NCBI GenBank assembly: GCA_963702685.1
Contig: CAVPDQ010000009.1
Location: 310,001-374,000 of the forward strand
Length of the DNA: 64,000 nt
Direction of reading: 5' to 3'
From: AP-15 sp963702685
GTDB lineage: Bacteria > Pseudomonadota > Alphaproteobacteria > ATCC43930 > CGMCC-115725
This document shows, piece by piece, positions 8,339 through 17,890 of this stretch (its first letter is position 1; each line of letters begins with the position of its first letter). Below the pieces are notes generated by a model, which was not told the DNA's origin, ran no database searches, and worked only from the letters and a program-made list of their open reading frames with translations. The translations under genes were made by a program, and so were the position numbers.

Positions 8339-10138
8339 CTCGGATCCTGCTCCGACAGATAGACCGCGGTGCTGAGCGGCGAGCCTGGTGCGGCCGAGGC
8401 GTAGAGCATCCGGCCGCGCTGCGTTTCGGCTGAAATCGGCACACCCTCAGCCGAGAAATTGGCGACGAGAACGAGCCGGGACCCGTCGCCGAGCCGCCAT
8501 TCGACGACGACCGCCTTTGGCCCCAGGACTTGCCAGCGCCCGGCGAAGGGCGGCAGGCCCGCGAGCCGCGGCACGATTTCACGCCGCCGGATCTCGATCA
8601 GCGCATGATAGCGCGTGAGCCAGTATTCGTGGTCGGGCTGCGCCGGCTCGGCCCAATCGAGCCGCGACATCGCAAAGGTCGATGCCGCGGTCGGGTCGGG
8701 GATGCGCTCGCGCGCGGCCGCGTCGTGGAATTCGGGGTAATGGGCAAATTCCCGGCGGCGGCCCTCGCGCACCGCCTGGGCGAGAGCCGGCTCGAAATCG
8801 CAAAAAAACGCGAAGGGGCGCCGGCTGCCCCATTCCTCGCCCATGAACAAGAGCGGGATCTGCGGCGACAGCAGCACGACCGCGAGCCCGGCATGGAGCG
8901 CTGCCTCGCCCGCCCGCGCCGCGAGCCGCGAGCCGAACGGGTGATTGCCGACATGGTCATGATTTTGCAGAAAAGCGACAAAGGCTGTCGCCGGCAATTC
9001 AGCCGAAGGCTCGCCCCGCGGGCTGCCGTCGCGGAACGGCGACGGCTCGCCTTGATAAGCAAACCCCTCGGCCAATGCCCGCCCCAATGCCGCCGCCGGG
9101 TCGGCCGCGTAGTCGCGGTAAAAGCCCAAGGTCTCGCCGGTGATCAAAACGTGCAGCGCGTGATGCAAATCGTCGTTCCACTGCGCGCTGCAACGGCCGG
9201 GCCGGCCGAGGCGGCGGGCCTCGTTGCGGTCGTTTTCGAGGATGAGGTGGATCGGCCGATCGGTGATCTGCCGCCGCACGGTTGCGCCGATCTCGTCGAT
9301 GATGTCGGGGGCCGTCTCGTCGAAAATCGCGTGCACCGCATCGAAGCGCAGCCCGTCGAAATGAAGCTCCTCGAGCCAATAGAGCGCGTTGTGAATAAAG
9401 AAATCGCGCACCGGCCGGCTTTGCGGCCCGGCAAAATCGATTGCGGCGCCCCACGGGGTTTGCCGGCTCGCAGTGAAAAAATCGGGCGCGATCGCCGGCA
9501 GATAATTACCTTCGGGGCCGAAATGGTTGTAGACGACATCGAGAAGGATCGCGAGGCCGCGCGCATGGCAGGCCTCGACCAGCCGCTTCAGCGCGTCGGG
9601 CCCGCCATATTGCGAGGCGGGAGCATAGAGGCCGACGCCGTCGTAGCCCCAATTGCGCCGGCCGGGGAATTCGGCAATCGGCATCAGCTCGACCGCGGTG
9701 ACGCCGAGCCGGCAAAGATGGTCGAGATGGCCGGCGACGCCGTCGAAATCGCCGGTCTGGGAAAACGTCCCGACATGCAGCTCGTAAAGGACGATCTCTT
9801 CCCACGGCCGGCCGCGCCAGCCGTGGTCGGTCCAGCGATATGACCTGGGATCGACGACCTCGCTCGGGCCATGCACCCCGAGCGGCTGACTGCGCGACGC
9901 CGGATCGGGGAATGGCTTGCCATCGACCCGATAGCGATAGCGCGCACCCGCCGCGGCATCCGCCGTGGTCAGCGAGAACCAGCCGCCCGGCTCGCGCCGC
10001 ATGGCGGTGCTCCGGTCGGAGCCTTCGAGCAGCAGCGACACGTCCGGCCGCTCGCGGCGCCCAGACCCGAAAGCGGGTCCCGCCATCGGTCGGCTCGGCG
10101 CCAAACGGCATCTGGTGGTGGCGGGAGGTTGAGCGCAT
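8335..10138 (-). pseudogene. treZ: Malto-oligosyltrehalose trehalohydrolase, interrupted by a +1 frameshift
   Basis: TreZ hydrolyses the trehalosyl end made by TreY to give free trehalose. The N-terminal part (MPFGAEPTDGGTRFRVWAP) is in one frame; the rest, from PDVSLLLEG onward, is in the next. The break falls near 10046-10051 (minus strand GAGCGGCCGG). Removing one G restores VWAPRAPDVSLLLEG, so a single extra base explains it. The repaired product is about 600 residues, normal for TreZ. Downstream motifs are intact: LLDVVYNHFGPEGNYL, GLRFDAVHAIFDE, ILENDRNEAR and LQNHDHVGNHPFGSRL. The start is 10138 or 10111; neither has a strong RBS. A sequencing error is as likely as a real mutation. Confidence 0.88.
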
Positions 10139-10148
10139 CGGCGGCGGC

Positions 10149-12293
10149 TTATGGTGGTTCGAGGTGCGGCGCCCGATTGATAAACAGCGCAAAGCTGCGG
10201 GCGCGCAGCAGGTAAACCTCCCCGGGCGCCCGAAGGTTGCCGTCGGCGACGAGACCGGTCGGTGTCGCGGTGTCGACCAAGACCTCCCACGACATCGGTG
10301 CGGCGAGCGTGGGAAAACGAAATTCGAGGTCGCCGTGATAGGCGCTCATCATAACGAGAAAGCTTTCGTCGATGTCGCGCTGTCCCCCCGGCGTGTAAAA
10401 TTCGCCGGCGGCGCCGCTCAGCACATAGGCCAGCGACAGGGCCACCGGATTGTTCCAATCGTCGGTATTGGCTTCGTTGCCGGCCGGGGTGATCCAGGTG
10501 ATGTCCTTGACACCCGCTTCGGACAGAACCTCGCCGCGAAAAAAGCGCGGGCGCGAGAAGACCCGGTGCGCCCGGCGCAAATGGACGAGAAAAGCGACAA
10601 AGCGCCGCAAATTCTCGTCCTCGGGCCGGACGTTCGGCCAATCGATCCAGGAAATCTCGTTGTCTTGGCAATAGGCGTTGTTGTTGCCGTTTTGGCTGCG
10701 CCCGATCTCGTCGCCGGCGAGCAGCATCGGCACGCCCAATGACAGCAGCAACGTCGCCAGCAGATTGCGCTTTTGCCGGTCGCGCAGAGAGACGATCTCG
10801 GGGTCGTCCGACGGCCCCTCGGCGCCGCAATTCCAGCTCAAATTGTTGTCGCTGCCGTCGCGATTGTCCTCGCCATTGGCCTCGTTGTGCTTGTCGTTGT
10901 AGCTGACCACGTCCTGCAGCGTGAACCCGTCATGCGCGGTGATGAAATTGATGCTGGCCCACGCCCGGCGGCCGCGCGATCCGAAGATGTCGGAGGAGCC
11001 GGCGATGCGCGACGCGAGGTCGGCGACCACGCCTTCGTCGCCCTTCCAATAGCGCCTGACGGTGTCGCGGTATTGTGCATTCCATTCGGCCCAGCCGGGC
11101 GGGAAATTCCCGAGCTGATAGCCGTATGGGCCGAGGTCCCAGGGCTCTGCAATAAGCTTCACGCCGGCCATGGCCGGGTCCTGCCGCACCGCATCGAAGA
11201 ACGCGCTGCCTTGTCCATAATCGTTGTTCTCGCGGGCGATGGTCGTGCACAGGTCGAAGCGGAACCCGTCGATATGCATTTCCAACGCCCAATAGCGCAG
11301 CGAATCCATGACCAGCTGCAACACCCGCGGGTGGTCGGTGTTCAACGTGTTGCCGGTGCCGGTGAAATCTCGGTAAAAGCGGCGGTCGTCGTCGAGCCGG
11401 TAATAGGAGGCATTGTCGATGCCGCGAAACGACAGGGTCGGGCCGAGCTGATTGCCCTCGCCAGTATGGTTGTAAACGACATCGAGGAATATTTCGATCC
11501 CGGCATCGTGCAAGCGCTTGACCATGGTCTTGAAATCGGCGATCGCGCCAGTCGGCAAAAAGCGCGGATCGGGGGCAAAAAAGCCAATGGTGTTGTAGCC
11601 CCAGTAATTGGCGAGGCCGCGTTCCACCAGATGCCGGTCATCGACCGAAGCGTGCACCGGGAGAAGCTCGACAGCGGTGATGCCGAGCTCGACGAGATAG
11701 TCGATCATCGCCGGCGAGGCGAGGCCGGCAAAGCTGCCGCGATGCGCCGGATCGACACCGGGGTGGTTGATCGTGGCGCCGCGCACGTGGAGCTCGAAAA
11801 CGATGGTCTCTTCCCACGGCATCTGCGGCCGGCGATCCTCGCCCCAGGTAAAGGCCGGCTCGACGACGCGGCATTTCGGCATCAGCCGTGCATCGTCGCG
11901 CCGGTCGAACGACAGGTCTTCGCGCAGGCTGCCGATGCGGTAGCCGAACAGCGGGTCGCCCCAGCGCAGCCGGCCGCTCAGCGATCTGGCGTAGGGGTCG
12001 AGCAACAGCTTGTTCGGGTTGAAACGGTGCCCGTTCGCCGGATCGTAAGGCCCGTAGACCCGGTAGCCGTAAAGCTGGTTCGGCCGCGCATCGGGCAGAT
12101 AGACGTGCCAGACCTCGTCGGTATATTCGGGGAGCGTAATTCGTGCTTCCTCGCGCGTCCCCGATGCGTCGAACAGGCACAATTCGACTTTCTCGGCGTG
12201 CGCCGAGAAGATCGCGAAATTGACCCCTTTGCCATCCCATGTGGCACCCAGCGGGTAGGACCGGCCCGGCCACACCTTGGTCTGCGACGCCAT
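10149..12293 (-). CDS. glgX: Glycogen debranching enzyme (isoamylase type)
   Basis: A 714-residue GH13_11 enzyme that hydrolyses alpha-1,6 branches of glycogen or limit dextrin. It begins with a CBM48-like segment (GRSYPLGATWDGKGVNFAIFSAHAEKVEL). It carries FLDVVYNHTGEGN, GFRFDLCTTIA (nucleophile Asp), IAEPWDLGPYGYQLG (acid/base Glu) and ITAHDGFTLQDVVSYNDKHN. Its stop is 10 bp before the likely treZ start and its own start is 7 bp after the glgB stop. It links glycogen to the linear maltodextrins used by MalQ and TreY. Confidence 0.93.
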   Translation of the reverse strand: MASQTKVWPGRSYPLGATWDGKGVNFAIFSAHAEKVELCLFDASGTREEARITLPEYTDEVWHVYLPDARPNQLYGYRVYGPYDPANGHRFNPNKLLLDPYARSLSGRLRWGDPLFGYRIGSLREDLSFDRRDDARLMPKCRVVEPAFTWGEDRRPQMPWEETIVFELHVRGATINHPGVDPAHRGSFAGLASPAMIDYLVELGITAVELLPVHASVDDRHLVERGLANYWGYNTIGFFAPDPRFLPTGAIADFKTMVKRLHDAGIEIFLDVVYNHTGEGNQLGPTLSFRGIDNASYYRLDDDRRFYRDFTGTGNTLNTDHPRVLQLVMDSLRYWALEMHIDGFRFDLCTTIARENNDYGQGSAFFDAVRQDPAMAGVKLIAEPWDLGPYGYQLGNFPPGWAEWNAQYRDTVRRYWKGDEGVVADLASRIAGSSDIFGSRGRRAWASINFITAHDGFTLQDVVSYNDKHNEANGEDNRDGSDNNLSWNCGAEGPSDDPEIVSLRDRQKRNLLATLLLSLGVPMLLAGDEIGRSQNGNNNAYCQDNEISWIDWPNVRPEDENLRRFVAFLVHLRRAHRVFSRPRFFRGEVLSEAGVKDITWITPAGNEANTDDWNNPVALSLAYVLSGAAGEFYTPGGQRDIDESFLVMMSAYHGDLEFRFPTLAAPMSWEVLVDTATPTGLVADGNLRAPGEVYLLRARSFALFINRAPHLEPP

Positions 12294-12300
12294 GCTTTGC

Positions 12301-14532
12301 TCAATCCGGGGTAAAGATCAGGACGCCCAGCGGCGGCAGCCGCAGACGCAACGAATAATGGCAGCCGTGGATCGGATGCGGCTCGGCATGCACCTCGCCC
12401 GCGTTGCCGACCCCGCTGCCGGCGTATTCGCTGGCGTCGGTGTTGATGCGCTCGAGGTAGCGGCCCGGCCGCGGCACGCCGATCCGATAATCTTCGCGCA
12501 CCACCGGGGTGAAGTTGCAAACGACAACGGCGAATTCGTGCGGATCGCGACCACGGCGCACGTACGAGACGACACTCTCGGCGGCATTGGCGACGTCGAT
12601 CCAGGCAAAGCCGTCCGGCTCGCAATCGAGCCGATGCAGCGCCGGGGTGCCACGATAAAGCCAATTGAGGTCGCGCACCAGCCGGCGCACCCCGTCGTGG
12701 CAAGGATCGCCCAGCAGCTGCCAATCGAGACCGATGTCGTGGTTCCATTCCCGCTCTTGCGCGAATTCGCCGCCCATGAACAGCAATTTTTTGCCCGGCT
12801 GGGTCCACATGAATGCGAAATAAGCCCGCAGATTGGCGAAGCGCTGCCAGCGGTCGCCGGACATTTTTGCGATCAGCGCGCCTTTGCCGTGCACCACCTC
12901 GTCATGGCTGAGCGGCAAGACGAAATTCTCGTGGAACGCATAGAGCAGGCCAAAGGTCAGGTCGTTGTGCCGGTATTTGCGAAAGACCGGGTCGGTCGTC
13001 ATGTAGCGCAGCGTGTCGTGCATCCAGCCGAGGTTCCATTTGAACCCAAAGCCGAGCCCACCGACATAGCTGGGGCGCGAGACCATCGGCCAGGAGGTCA
13101 ATTCCTCGGCGACCGAGGTGGCGCCGCTCGCCTCGCCGAAAACCAGCTCGTTGAGCCGGCGCAGAAAGGCGATCGCTTCGAGATTCTCCCGCCCGCCATA
13201 AATATTCGGGATCCAATCACCCTCGCGCCGGCTGTAGTCGAGATAAAGCATCGAGGCGACGGCGTCGACCCGCAGCCCATCGATATGAAACTCGCGCAGC
13301 CAATAAAGCGCGCTCGACAACAGAAAGTTCGAGGTCTCGCGGCGCCCGATATTGTAGATCAGCGTGTTCCAGTCTCGGTGCACGCCCTGGCGCGGATCGG
13401 CATGCTCGTAGAGGGCGGTGCCGTCGAACCGGCCGAGGCCCTGCGGGTCGTTTGGAAAATGGCCGGGGACCCAATCGAGCAGAAGGCCGAGCCCGGCGCT
13501 GTGGCAAGCTTCGACAAAGCCGCGAAAATCGTCCGGCGTGCCATGGCGGGCAGTCGGGGCGAACAGCGACAACGGCTGATAACCCCATGACCCGTCGAAC
13601 GGATACTCCATGATCGGCATGATCTCGAGATGGGTGAAGCCCATGTCGAGCACGTAGGGCACGAGCTGCTCGGCGAGCTCGCGATAGGTCAGATACCGCC
13701 CGCCCTCGGCGAGGTTGCGCCGCCACGAGCCTAAATGAGCTTCGTAGATCGCGATCGGGGCCTCGCGGTCGTTTGTGCGCCAGCGCTCGGCCATCCAGGC
13801 GCCATCGTGCCAGACATGCCGGCTCGGCTGGGCGATGACCGAAGCGGTGCCGGGCGGCGGCTCGGTGCGTTCGGCGTGCGGGTCGGCTTTCAGCGGCAGC
13901 ACCGCTCCGTCCGGTCCGACAATGCGATATTTGTAGAGATGCCCCGGCCGCAGTCCGGGCACGAACAATTCCCAGAACCCGCTCGAGCCGCGCAGCCGCA
14001 TCGGCATCCGCCTGGCGTCCCAGCCGTTAAAGTCGCCGACGACGCCGACCGCGCGCGCATTCGGCGCCCAGACCGCGAACGCCACCCCCTCGATCCCTTC
14101 GTGAACCAACGGATGCGCGCCTAATTTCCGATAGCTGGCGAGATGATTGCCTTCGCCGAGCAAGTGAAGGTCGAGATCGCCGAGCACCGGCGGGAACGAG
14201 TAGATGTCGTCGAGCTCATGCTCGCTGCCGCCGCTTTTTACCCGCAGCCGATAGCGGAACGGCAGGCGCCGATCGGGAATACGAGCGACGAACAATCCGG
14301 CATTGTGCAGCCGCAGGGCTTCGGTCGCGATTTTCCCGGTGGCGCTTTCGACGACAAAGACCTGGTCCGCGCCCGGCAATATCGCACGCACCTCGAGGCC
14401 GTCCTGGGTATCGTGCGGGCCCAAAATCGCGAACGGATCGCCGTGCCGGGCTTCGACAATGGCGGCGATCTCGGCTTCGGGCAAAACCGTTGCCGCGGCC
14501 TCGGCTGGCCGCGGATCAGCTCGCTGCGCCAC
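12301..14532 (-). CDS. glgB: 1,4-alpha-glucan branching enzyme
   Basis: A 743-residue GH13_9 enzyme introducing alpha-1,6 branches. It has the two N-terminal sandwich domains of long GlgB proteins (DPFAILGPHD at residues ~30-41, then FAVWAPNARAVGVVGDFNGW). The catalytic core shows LLDWVPGHFP, GLRVDAVASMLY (nucleophile Asp), VAEELTSWP (acid/base Glu) and LPLSHDEVVHGKG. Its first 17 bp overlap the 3' end of treS. In the GlgE pathway GlgB branches the linear chains made by GlgE, which fits its place next to treS-mak and glgE. Confidence 0.95.
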   Translation of the reverse strand: MAQRADPRPAEAAATVLPEAEIAAIVEARHGDPFAILGPHDTQDGLEVRAILPGADQVFVVESATGKIATEALRLHNAGLFVARIPDRRLPFRYRLRVKSGGSEHELDDIYSFPPVLGDLDLHLLGEGNHLASYRKLGAHPLVHEGIEGVAFAVWAPNARAVGVVGDFNGWDARRMPMRLRGSSGFWELFVPGLRPGHLYKYRIVGPDGAVLPLKADPHAERTEPPPGTASVIAQPSRHVWHDGAWMAERWRTNDREAPIAIYEAHLGSWRRNLAEGGRYLTYRELAEQLVPYVLDMGFTHLEIMPIMEYPFDGSWGYQPLSLFAPTARHGTPDDFRGFVEACHSAGLGLLLDWVPGHFPNDPQGLGRFDGTALYEHADPRQGVHRDWNTLIYNIGRRETSNFLLSSALYWLREFHIDGLRVDAVASMLYLDYSRREGDWIPNIYGGRENLEAIAFLRRLNELVFGEASGATSVAEELTSWPMVSRPSYVGGLGFGFKWNLGWMHDTLRYMTTDPVFRKYRHNDLTFGLLYAFHENFVLPLSHDEVVHGKGALIAKMSGDRWQRFANLRAYFAFMWTQPGKKLLFMGGEFAQEREWNHDIGLDWQLLGDPCHDGVRRLVRDLNWLYRGTPALHRLDCEPDGFAWIDVANAAESVVSYVRRGRDPHEFAVVVCNFTPVVREDYRIGVPRPGRYLERINTDASEYAGSGVGNAGEVHAEPHPIHGCHYSLRLRLPPLGVLIFTPD

Positions 14533-17500
14533 TTGCCGCCGCCTTGGTCCGGTCGAACATCCGAAGAATGCCGAGCAGCGGGATATCCACCCATGCCGGG
14601 CGGTTCGCCAGCTCGTAGGAAACCTCGTAGATCGCCTTTTCGAGCGTGAAGAACGCAGTCAGGTCGCGGACCTGCTTTTTGCTCGAAGGATAGGCGGCGC
14701 AACCGCGCATCGTCTTGCGGTAGGCGGCGCGGAAGCCGTCGACCGCACGCTGGCGCCAGCTTTCGGCAAGCTCGGTCATACGCGGTTCCGCCGCGGCCCG
14801 AATTTCAGCCAGCTGCCGCACCGCGGCCACCGCGGCATAGTCAAATGACCGGATCATCCCGGCGACGTCGCGCAATGGCGAATTTTTGGCGCGGCGGTCG
14901 GCTAGCGGGCGGGCCGGCTCGCCTTCGAAATCGACAATGAAAAAGTCGTTCTGCACCACGATCGTTTGGCCCAGGTGATAATCGCCATGGACCCGCGTTT
15001 TCTGCGCCGCGATTTCGTCGGGCAGCAGGGTGCGAATTTCAGCGAGCAGCACGTCGCGCGCGGCCAGCACCCGGTCTGCCGGCTCGCGCGCACGTTCGGG
15101 CAGCCGGGAACGCTCGCGCTCGAGCCGCGCCAGCATCGCGCCGGCCTCGCTCTCCAATGCGCTGCGCCACTGCACGATATCGTCACGCGTGATCGGCTCG
15201 GGCACAAAGCCGGGGTCGTCTTCGGTCTTTTCCGCCAGGGCGCGGTGCATCTCCCCGGTGCGGATGCCGATCTGGCGGGCGAGAGCCAAAAAGAACAGGT
15301 CCGGATCGGGCAGCTCGGACGACCTCTCCTCGCCGGCCACCAGCGCGTCGTCGAGATAGCGCGTCAAATAGTTGAGAGCCTGGGTCCAGCCGTCGCCTTG
15401 ATTGCGGACAAAACCAAACAGGATCCCCAAGGCCATCCGCCGTGGCGGTCCCTCCTCGCCGGCGAGCATCAATTCGAGCGTGGCGAGCGGCGGCGGCGTA
15501 TAGGCGAAACCGGCGCGCTCGACGAGAAACCGCGTCATCTCGATTTCGGGGTGCGGTCCGGGCTCCAGCCGCCGATAGAGCTTCAGCATGCCGTATTCGG
15601 CGAAGAAGACCGAGCTGTTCGATTGCTCGACACCGCCGCCGCGCCGCACTGCGAGCTGCTCCGGCACCGGTGCTTCGCCATAGCTCGGGGTCCATGCGCA
15701 TCGGATCTCGCCGCCGTCGAGCGGCAGCGTGGCGCCGCGCGCAATTGCATCCATCAGCGCCAGCGCAAAGCCGTCCTGCGACAGCGCATCGACCACCGCA
15801 CCTTCGCGGCGAAACTGGCGCAGCTCGGCCAATGTCATCGCGGCGAGCCCCAAACGCAGGTCGGTCTCGGCCGGTGACCAGACGGTGGCGCAGGGCAGAA
15901 AATAGGATTGCCGGTCGCCGCCTCGCAACGTCGCCTCGACCGCAGCGGCGAGATAGGTTTCGACGGCGGCGCCGTCCTGCGCGGCACCGGCGACCTCGCC
16001 ATGCGCCATCACTGAAACGCCGGCAATCCGCTGGTCTTTAGCAGAGAACCAGCGCTGGCGCGGCAAAAACGCCGGGATGATGTCGCCTTCGAGCTGCCGC
16101 AGATTGTGCGGGCGGAACAGGTCGGCCCAACCCTGCGGCATGACCAAGGTGACAAATTCCGGCAGCGGCGCCTGCAAGCTCGTCGAATCCTGCGAGCTCG
16201 GCACCAGGTCGAACCAGAAAAAGCTGTGCGCCTGCAAGGTCAGCATATAAGGCGCCTCGCCGACCATCGGAAAAACGCTGCGCCCCAAGAGCTCGACTGG
16301 CTGGCGACCGCGAAATTCCGCCAGATCCAGCTCGACCGCTTGGGCCGAGCGCGACAGATTGGCAACGCACAGGATCGTCTCGTCCTCATAGCTGCGCAAA
16401 TAGGCTATGACTTTGCGGTTCGAGGGATAAAGAAAGCGCAATGTGCCGCGCCCGAACGCCCGGCGCGCCCGACGGGCGCCGATCAGCCGCTTCATCCAAT
16501 TCAGCAATGACGACGGCGACCGGCTTTGCGACTCGACATTGACCGCTTCGAAGCCATAGACCGAATCCATGATCGGCGGCAGATAAAGCCGCTCCGGGTC
16601 GGTTCTGGAAAAGCCGCCATTGCGGTCGAAGGTCCATTGCATCGGCGTGCGCACGCCGTCGCGGTCGCGCAGAAAGACGTTGTCCCCCATGCCGATCTCG
16701 TCGCCGTAATAGATCACCGGCGTTCCCGGCATCGAGATCAACAGCGCGTTCAGCAATTCGATCCGGCGCCGATCGTTTTCCATCAATGGCGCCAGCCGCC
16801 GGCGGATCCCGAGATTGATGCGGGCACGCCGATCGGCGGCGTAATGGTTCCACAGATAGTCGCGCTCGCGGTCTGTCACCATCTCCAGGGTCAGCTCGTC
16901 GTGATTGCGCAGGAACACCGCCCATTGGCAGGTCGCCGGGATGTCCGGTGTCTGGCGCATGATGTCGGTGATCGGATGGCGGTCCTCGGTCGATACCGCC
17001 ATGTAGATGCGCGGCATCAGCGGAAAGTGAAACGCCATGTGGCATTCGTCGCCGGCGCCGAAATATTGCAATACGTCCTCGGGCCATTGATTGGCCTCGG
17101 CCAGCAGCATGCGGTCGCCGTAATGTCGGTCGAGCTCGCCGCGCAGCCGGCGCAGGACCTCGTGCGTCTCGGGCAGGTTTTCGTTGGTCGTGCCTTCGCG
17201 CTCGATCAAGTAGGGGACGGCGTCCAGGCGCAGCCCGTCCACCCCGAGGTCGAGCCAGAACTTCATGACCTCGGCAACGGCACGGAACACCCGCGGATTG
17301 TCGAAATTCAGGTCCGGCTGGTGCGCATAAAACCGATGCCAATAATACGCCTGCGCCACCGGGTCCCAGGCCCAGTTCGATTTCTCGGAATCGACGAAGA
17401 TGATGCGGGTTTCGGGGAATTTCTGGTCGTTGTCGCTCCACACATAAAAGTCGCGCCACGGCGAGCCGGGCTTCGCGTGGCGCGCGCGTTGAAACCACGG

Positions 17501-17890
17501 ATGCTGGTCCGAGGTGTGATTGATCACCAGCTCGGTGATAACGCGCAGATTGCGCCGATGTGCTTCGCGAACAAAAACCTTGAAGTCGTGCATCCGGCCA
17601 TAAGAGGGGTTGATGCTTTTATAGTCCGCGATGTCATAGCCATCGTCGCGCAACGGTGACGGATAGAACGGCAGCAGCCACAGCGCCGTTACGCCGAGGT
17701 CCTGCAGATAATCGAGCTTGCGGTACAGCCCTTGAAAATCGCCGATACCGTCGTCGTCGGCGTCGAAAAACGCCTTGACGTGCAGTTGATAAATAATGGC
17801 GTCCTTGTACCACAGCGGGTCCGGGGTCGCCGGCCGCGTCGCCGTGTCGCCATGCGGCAGCGGTGCCGAAGCATCGTCGGGCGGGCTCAT
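14516..17890 (-). CDS. treS: Trehalose synthase fused to maltokinase (TreS-Mak)
   Basis: A 1124-residue two-domain protein. Residues ~1-555 are TreS (GH13_16), interconverting maltose and trehalose: LWYKDAIIYQLHVKAFFDADDDGIGDF, VINHTSDQHPWFQ, GLRLDAVPYLIER, LLAEANQWPED and FLRNHDELTLEM. Residues ~575-1124 are a maltokinase with a kinase-like catalytic loop (RVHGDYHLGQT) and metal motif (IVDFEGEPARP), making maltose-1-phosphate from maltose and ATP. The fusion channels trehalose to maltose-1-phosphate, the GlgE donor. The start at 17890 (MSPPDDASAPLP) overlaps the glgE stop as ATGA; upstream in-frame starts were rejected for that reason. Confidence 0.94.
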   Translation of the reverse strand: MSPPDDASAPLPHGDTATRPATPDPLWYKDAIIYQLHVKAFFDADDDGIGDFQGLYRKLDYLQDLGVTALWLLPFYPSPLRDDGYDIADYKSINPSYGRMHDFKVFVREAHRRNLRVITELVINHTSDQHPWFQRARHAKPGSPWRDFYVWSDNDQKFPETRIIFVDSEKSNWAWDPVAQAYYWHRFYAHQPDLNFDNPRVFRAVAEVMKFWLDLGVDGLRLDAVPYLIEREGTTNENLPETHEVLRRLRGELDRHYGDRMLLAEANQWPEDVLQYFGAGDECHMAFHFPLMPRIYMAVSTEDRHPITDIMRQTPDIPATCQWAVFLRNHDELTLEMVTDRERDYLWNHYAADRRARINLGIRRRLAPLMENDRRRIELLNALLISMPGTPVIYYGDEIGMGDNVFLRDRDGVRTPMQWTFDRNGGFSRTDPERLYLPPIMDSVYGFEAVNVESQSRSPSSLLNWMKRLIGARRARRAFGRGTLRFLYPSNRKVIAYLRSYEDETILCVANLSRSAQAVELDLAEFRGRQPVELLGRSVFPMVGEAPYMLTLQAHSFFWFDLVPSSQDSTSLQAPLPEFVTLVMPQGWADLFRPHNLRQLEGDIIPAFLPRQRWFSAKDQRIAGVSVMAHGEVAGAAQDGAAVETYLAAAVEATLRGGDRQSYFLPCATVWSPAETDLRLGLAAMTLAELRQFRREGAVVDALSQDGFALALMDAIARGATLPLDGGEIRCAWTPSYGEAPVPEQLAVRRGGGVEQSNSSVFFAEYGMLKLYRRLEPGPHPEIEMTRFLVERAGFAYTPPPLATLELMLAGEEGPPRRMALGILFGFVRNQGDGWTQALNYLTRYLDDALVAGEERSSELPDPDLFFLALARQIGIRTGEMHRALAEKTEDDPGFVPEPITRDDIVQWRSALESEAGAMLARLERERSRLPERAREPADRVLAARDVLLAEIRTLLPDEIAAQKTRVHGDYHLGQTIVVQNDFFIVDFEGEPARPLADRRAKNSPLRDVAGMIRSFDYAAVAAVRQLAEIRAAAEPRMTELAESWRQRAVDGFRAAYRKTMRGCAAYPSSKKQVRDLTAFFTLEKAIYEVSYELANRPAWVDIPLLGILRMFDRTKAAASGAAS

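Noticed and set aside
8335..10830. An 831-codon frame as the treZ gene
   Set aside because: Its first ~250 codons are a shadow of glgX on the same strand in another frame. The real TreZ N terminus lies in the neighbouring frame starting at 10138 or 10111.
3411..14649. Very long open frames on the plus strand opposite the glucan operon (for example 600, 513 and 437 codons near 4008-5810, 10773-12314 and 8530-9843)
   Set aside because: They lie antisense to genes with strong family motifs and have low-complexity Arg/Ala/Gly-rich or mirror-like composition. They are GC-rich shadow frames.
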